64,000 bases of DNA, from assembly GCA_019637585.1 (NCBI GenBank), contig JAHBVL010000007.1:1-64000 (forward strand). Direction: 5' to 3'. Source of the DNA: Thermomicrobiales bacterium. Lineage in GTDB: Bacteria; Chloroflexota; Chloroflexia; Thermomicrobiales; UBA6265. Below, piece after piece: positions 60,650 to 64,000 of this stretch. The position numbers and the translations under genes are program-made. The notes under the pieces were generated by a model. It was given only the letters and a program-made list of their open reading frames with translations, did not search any database and was not told the origin of the DNA. Position 1 is the stretch's first letter. Every line of letters begins with the position of its first letter.

Positions 60650-63172
60650 TCAGGAAGGTGCACCCTGCGGTGCTCCCGCCAGCGCCAGCACGGCCTGTGC
60701 GCCAACGGCGATATCGGAAGCCACCTTGCCGTCGGCGCCGATCAGGATGCCCGATGGCGTGCCGCCGGCTCCGAACTTCCGGCCGGTGTTGAATGCGTCG
60801 TCCATGAGCATCGTCGTGTTGATGCCCAGGGCTCGATTTGCGTCGGGTCCACCTGAGGTGACGAGGACGATCTCCGGCGAATTCGCCGGCCGGTTGCCGA
60901 GCCAGCCGTTCAGGTCGTCGGTCATCCGCTTGCAGAAACCGCATCCCGGGTTCCAGAAGAGAAGAACGGTTTCCTTGCCTGCCTGATCGGCGAGCCGGAA
61001 GTCGTTGCCATCGATGTCTTTCAGCTCGACGGCGGGAGCGGCATCACCCTTGCGGGCAGCGGGCGCTTGCGGGGCTGCAGGTGCAGCGGCCGCCGGAGCC
61101 GGCGCTTTCTCACCGCGGGCCATGGCCATCACCGCTGGTCCACCGACCGAAACCGCCGAAGCGATGCGTCCCTTGGCGTCGACCAGGACCGCGGACGGCG
61201 TGCCACTGGCTCCGAAAGCTCGTCCCGTCTTGAATCCTTCATCGAGCACGGTTGTCGACTGCAGACCGAGTGACTGGTTGGCCTCCGCGGTGCCTGTCGA
61301 CACAACCAGGAGTCGTGGCGACCCCTTGGGCGGATTGGCTTCCCATTCCTTCAGCTCATCGGCCATCTTGCGGCAGAAGCCGCAACCCGGATTCCAGAAG
61401 AGGAGCATGGTGTTTGTGCCGCGGAAATCCTTCAGGCTCACGTTGTTGCCCGCCAGATCGGGGAGCACGACCTCTGGAGCTGGTTCGCCGGAACCAGCTT
61501 TCGGTGCGTTGTCGGCCGCCGCAGCGGGCGCTGGTGCTGGCGCCGGGGCAGGAGCTTCCTGGCCGCGGGCCATGGCCATGACGTTGGGACCACCGACCGC
61601 GACGCCCGAGGCGATCTTGCCCGCCGCGTCAACCAGAACGGCGGATGGCGTGCCGCTCGCGCCAAACGCGCGGCCTGTCTGGAATCCTTCATCCAGCAAG
61701 GTCGTGGACCCGAGACCCATCGCCTGATTGGCTTCGGCAGTGCCGGTGGAAACGATCAGCAGCTTCGGCGCGTTGGGCTGCGGGTTGGCTTCCCATTCCT
61801 TCAGCTCGTCGGCCATCTTCCGGCAAAAGCCACAACCAGGATTCCAGAAGAGAAGCATGGTGTTCTGGCCGCGGAAATCTTTGAGATTCACGGTGTTTCC
61901 GGCCAGGTCGGGAAGCGAGACAGCGGGAGCATCCGCACCGCCACCCGGTCGGGCCGCAGCAGCGGCGGCCGGGGCAGCTGCCGGTGCGCCGTTCGCCGGA
62001 GCGGGCCGGGCAGGAGCCGCTGCCGCTGCTGGCGCTGCGGGACGAGCCGCCGCAGGAGCCGGAGCAGGTGCTCCGGTCCGGTCAGACACGAGCTGGCGAA
62101 TCGCAGCCGACCCGGCAGCCACGGGGCTGTCGATGACGCCCGCCGCAGTCAGCATGACCGCCGATGGCGTGCCGTGCGCTTTGAACTGATTCGAGATTTC
62201 ACGATTGCTCTGCAGCAGAATCTGCGTGATGCCGTGCTCTGCAGCCTTGTTCCGGTTTGCATCGGCCGTACCGGAGCTGATCAGGCCGACTGTGAGCTTG
62301 CCGGAATGATCCTTCTGCCACTTCGCGATATCAGGCAGCAAGGCGTTGCAGGGACCGCAACCCGGGTCGGTGAACAGGAGCATGATCGGTTTGCCCTGCG
62401 CTTTCAGCGCATCGAGGGTCATGGTTTCGCCGTAGATCCCTTCCAGTTTGAAGGAAGGAGCGGGCGAGCCAACCGGCAACCCGGCCGGAGCCGGCGTGGG
62501 TGCTGCTGCAGCCGGCGCTGCCGCCGGAGCGGCGATACCCGCGGCAGCGGCGGGAACGCCCTGTCCGACTTTCTCCATCTGGGCTTCCAGGGCATCCAGG
62601 CGGAGGAGCACGCGGCCGTTCTGGCCGAGCAGATGGGTGACCAGCCAAACCAGAGCGGCCAGCGCGATCAGCCCGAGAATACCGAGGATGGAGACAGTGG
62701 TTTCCCAGCCGCTCAGATCACGAATCCAGTCCACAGCGCTTACTCCTGCGTTTCCATGACTAAACGACCATCGATCCGTACCATACAACACGATGAAGAG
62801 GCCGACGGCTCCCAGAATGGTATTGCGAATCAACGTCGGCCAACCGGCAGGTTCCGAGTGGAACTGACCGAAGCAATGGCAGTCGGGATGATTCCCTCTG
62901 GCCATGTTATAGCCAATGCCGATGATGAATGCGCCGAGCAGAATGACCGCCCCCACTGCTCCCCACCAGGCAGTCGAGTTCGGGATCAGGAGAATCGCGA
63001 CGGCCAGCTCTGCCGAGATGAGCAGGTAGGACGCCTGGCGCGAGATGCTCGATGGAAGGCCAAATCCTTCCATCGCCGACTTGGCCCCACTCAGATCGAG
63101 CATCTTGCCGACACTCGAAACGAGGAAAACCGCAGCCAGCAACAGCCGTGCTCCAAGGAGCAGATATTCCAT
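60650..63172 (-). CDS. MauE-like membrane domain fused to four thioredoxin-like domains
   Basis: 840 residues. Residues 1-180 form a DoxX/MauE-type bundle with the family CxC in HPDCHCFGQF (Cys98, Cys100) and a fifth helix near 160-180. Four redoxin domains follow, joined by long Pro/Ala linkers: CxxC at 272-275 (GCGPC), 447-450, 597-600 and 744-747 (all GCGFC), each with its cis-Pro loop (GTPS at 335, 508, 658, 805). Domains 2 and 3 are nearly identical at exactly 150 residues spacing. The domains probably face outside the membrane and shuttle electrons through MauE. GAGGTG precedes the ATG. Confidence 0.92.
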   Translation of the reverse strand: MEYLLLGARLLLAAVFLVSSVGKMLDLSGAKSAMEGFGLPSSISRQASYLLISAELAVAILLIPNSTAWWGAVGAVILLGAFIIGIGYNMARGNHPDCHCFGQFHSEPAGWPTLIRNTILGAVGLFIVLYGTDRWSFSHGNAGVSAVDWIRDLSGWETTVSILGILGLIALAALVWLVTHLLGQNGRVLLRLDALEAQMEKVGQGVPAAAAGIAAPAAAPAAAAPTPAPAGLPVGSPAPSFKLEGIYGETMTLDALKAQGKPIMLLFTDPGCGPCNALLPDIAKWQKDHSGKLTVGLISSGTADANRNKAAEHGITQILLQSNREISNQFKAHGTPSAVMLTAAGVIDSPVAAGSAAIRQLVSDRTGAPAPAPAAARPAAPAAAAAPARPAPANGAPAAAPAAAAAARPGGGADAPAVSLPDLAGNTVNLKDFRGQNTMLLFWNPGCGFCRKMADELKEWEANPQPNAPKLLIVSTGTAEANQAMGLGSTTLLDEGFQTGRAFGASGTPSAVLVDAAGKIASGVAVGGPNVMAMARGQEAPAPAPAPAPAAAADNAPKAGSGEPAPEVVLPDLAGNNVSLKDFRGTNTMLLFWNPGCGFCRKMADELKEWEANPPKGSPRLLVVSTGTAEANQSLGLQSTTVLDEGFKTGRAFGASGTPSAVLVDAKGRIASAVSVGGPAVMAMARGEKAPAPAAAAPAAPQAPAARKGDAAPAVELKDIDGNDFRLADQAGKETVLLFWNPGCGFCKRMTDDLNGWLGNRPANSPEIVLVTSGGPDANRALGINTTMLMDDAFNTGRKFGAGGTPSGILIGADGKVASDIAVGAQAVLALAGAPQGAPS

Positions 63173-63435
63173 AGAAACACCTCAACCGATACGAAGGTAG
63201 ATGGGGCCACGCCGAAGCCGGTCGGTTCAGCATCGTCCCAAAGCGGTACAGCTATTCTAGCATCTCAAACTCCAACTATCTATTCGTAAGCATCGAACAT
63301 ACAGTACGCCGGTTTGACATTCAGGACGGGAGCGATCGAACCGGCGCCGAGGTTGGTAAACTCCAGTACCTGAGCGAAGCTGGGAGATATCGCCGACGTC
63401 GTGCTGGAAGGAATGCGGATGCCGTTTGGAGTTCG
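63173..63435. promoter_or_regulatory. Divergent promoter region of the thioredoxin-fusion gene and rsgA
   Basis: On the minus strand an extended -10, TGC-TAGAAT (63262-63254), would give a 75-nt leader for the fusion gene. No convincing promoter is seen for rsgA on the plus strand. Nothing else is recognised. Confidence 0.4.
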
Positions 63436-64000
63436 ATGAGTGACGTTCTGACACCACCGGAAATCGATCGAACGCCATTCGAAGGCGTCGTCGTCCGCGC
63501 GCACGGCAAGTGGTTTGCGGTGCAGGAAATCGGCGGGTCCAGGCAGCTGCTGGCATCGCCGCGGGGCACGCTGAAGCGAGTCCGGCAGGCGACCGATCTG
63601 GTGGCCGTGGGCGACCGGGTCATCGTCACCGAGCTGGAGGACAACGAAGCCAGAATCGAAGAGGTGCTGCCGCGCAAGTCGGTGCTGGAACGACCGGCCC
63701 GGGGTTCGCAGACCGTTCAGCAGATCATCCTGGCCAATCCGGATCAGGCGCTGTTCATCTTTGCCGTGCACAACCCCGAACCTCACCGGCGCATGCTCGA
63801 CCGGTTTCTGGTGCTCGCCGAGTCGCAATCGATTCCCGCAATGATCGGGGTGAGCAAAATCGACCTCGATCGAGGGGGAGATGACGGCATTCCGGACTCG
63901 CGGCGCCTTTTCGGGGACTATGAACGGTCCTACCGGGTCCACTACTTCTCGGCTCGCACCGGAGAAGGGGTGGAGGGGTTGCGCGTAGCGATGCAGGACC
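63436..64000 (+). CDS. rsgA: Ribosome small-subunit-dependent GTPase RsgA, 3' truncated
   Basis: The frame from ATG 63436 is open to the window end (188 residues). An N-terminal OB-fold (FEGVVVRAHGKWFAVQEIGG, VAVGDRVIVTEL, RKSVLERPARG) is followed by the circularly permuted GTPase start: VQQIILANPDQALFIFAVHNPEP, G4 in IGVSKIDL and G5 in YFSARTGEGVEGL. G1 and the zinc site should lie beyond the edge. It helps late 30S subunit maturation. No plus-strand promoter is evident. Confidence 0.92.
   Translation, partial: MSDVLTPPEIDRTPFEGVVVRAHGKWFAVQEIGGSRQLLASPRGTLKRVRQATDLVAVGDRVIVTELEDNEARIEEVLPRKSVLERPARGSQTVQQIILANPDQALFIFAVHNPEPHRRMLDRFLVLAESQSIPAMIGVSKIDLDRGGDDGIPDSRRLFGDYERSYRVHYFSARTGEGVEGLRVAMQD

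Overview
The window is about 64 kb of GC-rich bacterial chromosome. The closest match I can suggest is an uncultured Chloroflexota, probably Thermomicrobia/Sphaerobacter-like. This rests on gene content and style only: secreted proteins with Thr-Pro-rich linkers and SH3 repeats, a YfhO-type membrane protein, Tat-type signals, many GTG/TTG starts, and intergenic regions full of hairpin repeats. I see no rRNA, tRNA, CRISPR array, prophage or recognisable transposase.

Layout. 1-5 kb: two cell-surface proteins, a truncated prealbumin-like anchored protein and a subtilase with a long Thr/Pro repeat. 4.8-6 kb: recA behind a strong promoter that overlaps palindromes. 6.2-15.8 kb: S9 peptidase, DUF4352-like protein, histone-deacetylase-family hydrolase, a coiled-coil protein and a YfhO membrane protein. 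15.8-18.6 kb: an SH3-repeat NlpC/P60 cell-wall hydrolase with a long structured leader and a textbook terminator. 18.7-23 kb (minus strand): an aromatic amino-acid operon trpB-trpA-aroH-aroF-methyltransferase, divergent from pyruvate kinase. 24.9-29.7 kb: a degenerate histidine kinase, two unknown genes, a sarcosine/methyltryptophan-oxidase-type flavoenzyme and an AI-2E-family permease. 29.8-38.3 kb (plus strand): M32 carboxypeptidase, aldo/keto reductase, a metal-dependent amidohydrolase and a complete PotABCD-type ABC importer. 38.3-42.6 kb (minus): SMP-30 lactonase, a redoxin, a kelch protein and an amidase. 42.7-44.7 kb: DUF6483-like protein and an MFS transporter. 45-51 kb: C39-like peptidase, an oligopeptide-type ABC importer (binding protein and two permeases) and a GNAT acetyltransferase. 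51.8-56.5 kb (minus): CBM9-like protein, secreted AOC-barrel protein, two creatininase paralogues and a SelA-like PLP enzyme. 56.6-59.8 kb (minus): ppx, a CHAD domain split over two genes, and an M20 peptidase, all joined by 4-nt overlaps. 60.6-63.2 kb: a MauE-like membrane domain fused to four thioredoxin domains. The window ends inside rsgA.

Functionally the accessory genes point to a heterotroph that imports peptides and amine-type solutes and degrades amides: two ABC importers, M20, M32 and S9 peptidases, amidase, two creatininases, an amidohydrolase and a SelA-like enzyme.

The most unusual features are intergenic. They are tandem 7-bp arrays at five loci (two arranged as inverted arms around a core), six copies of a roughly 110-bp hairpin repeat, a recurring CGCCAT-AA-ATGGCG palindrome, and two different tandem duplications of 173 and 120 bp. 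Among proteins, the MauE/four-thioredoxin fusion, the split-CHAD polyphosphate operon and the pseudo-histidine kinase stand out. All functional calls are from reading motifs; no database search was run.
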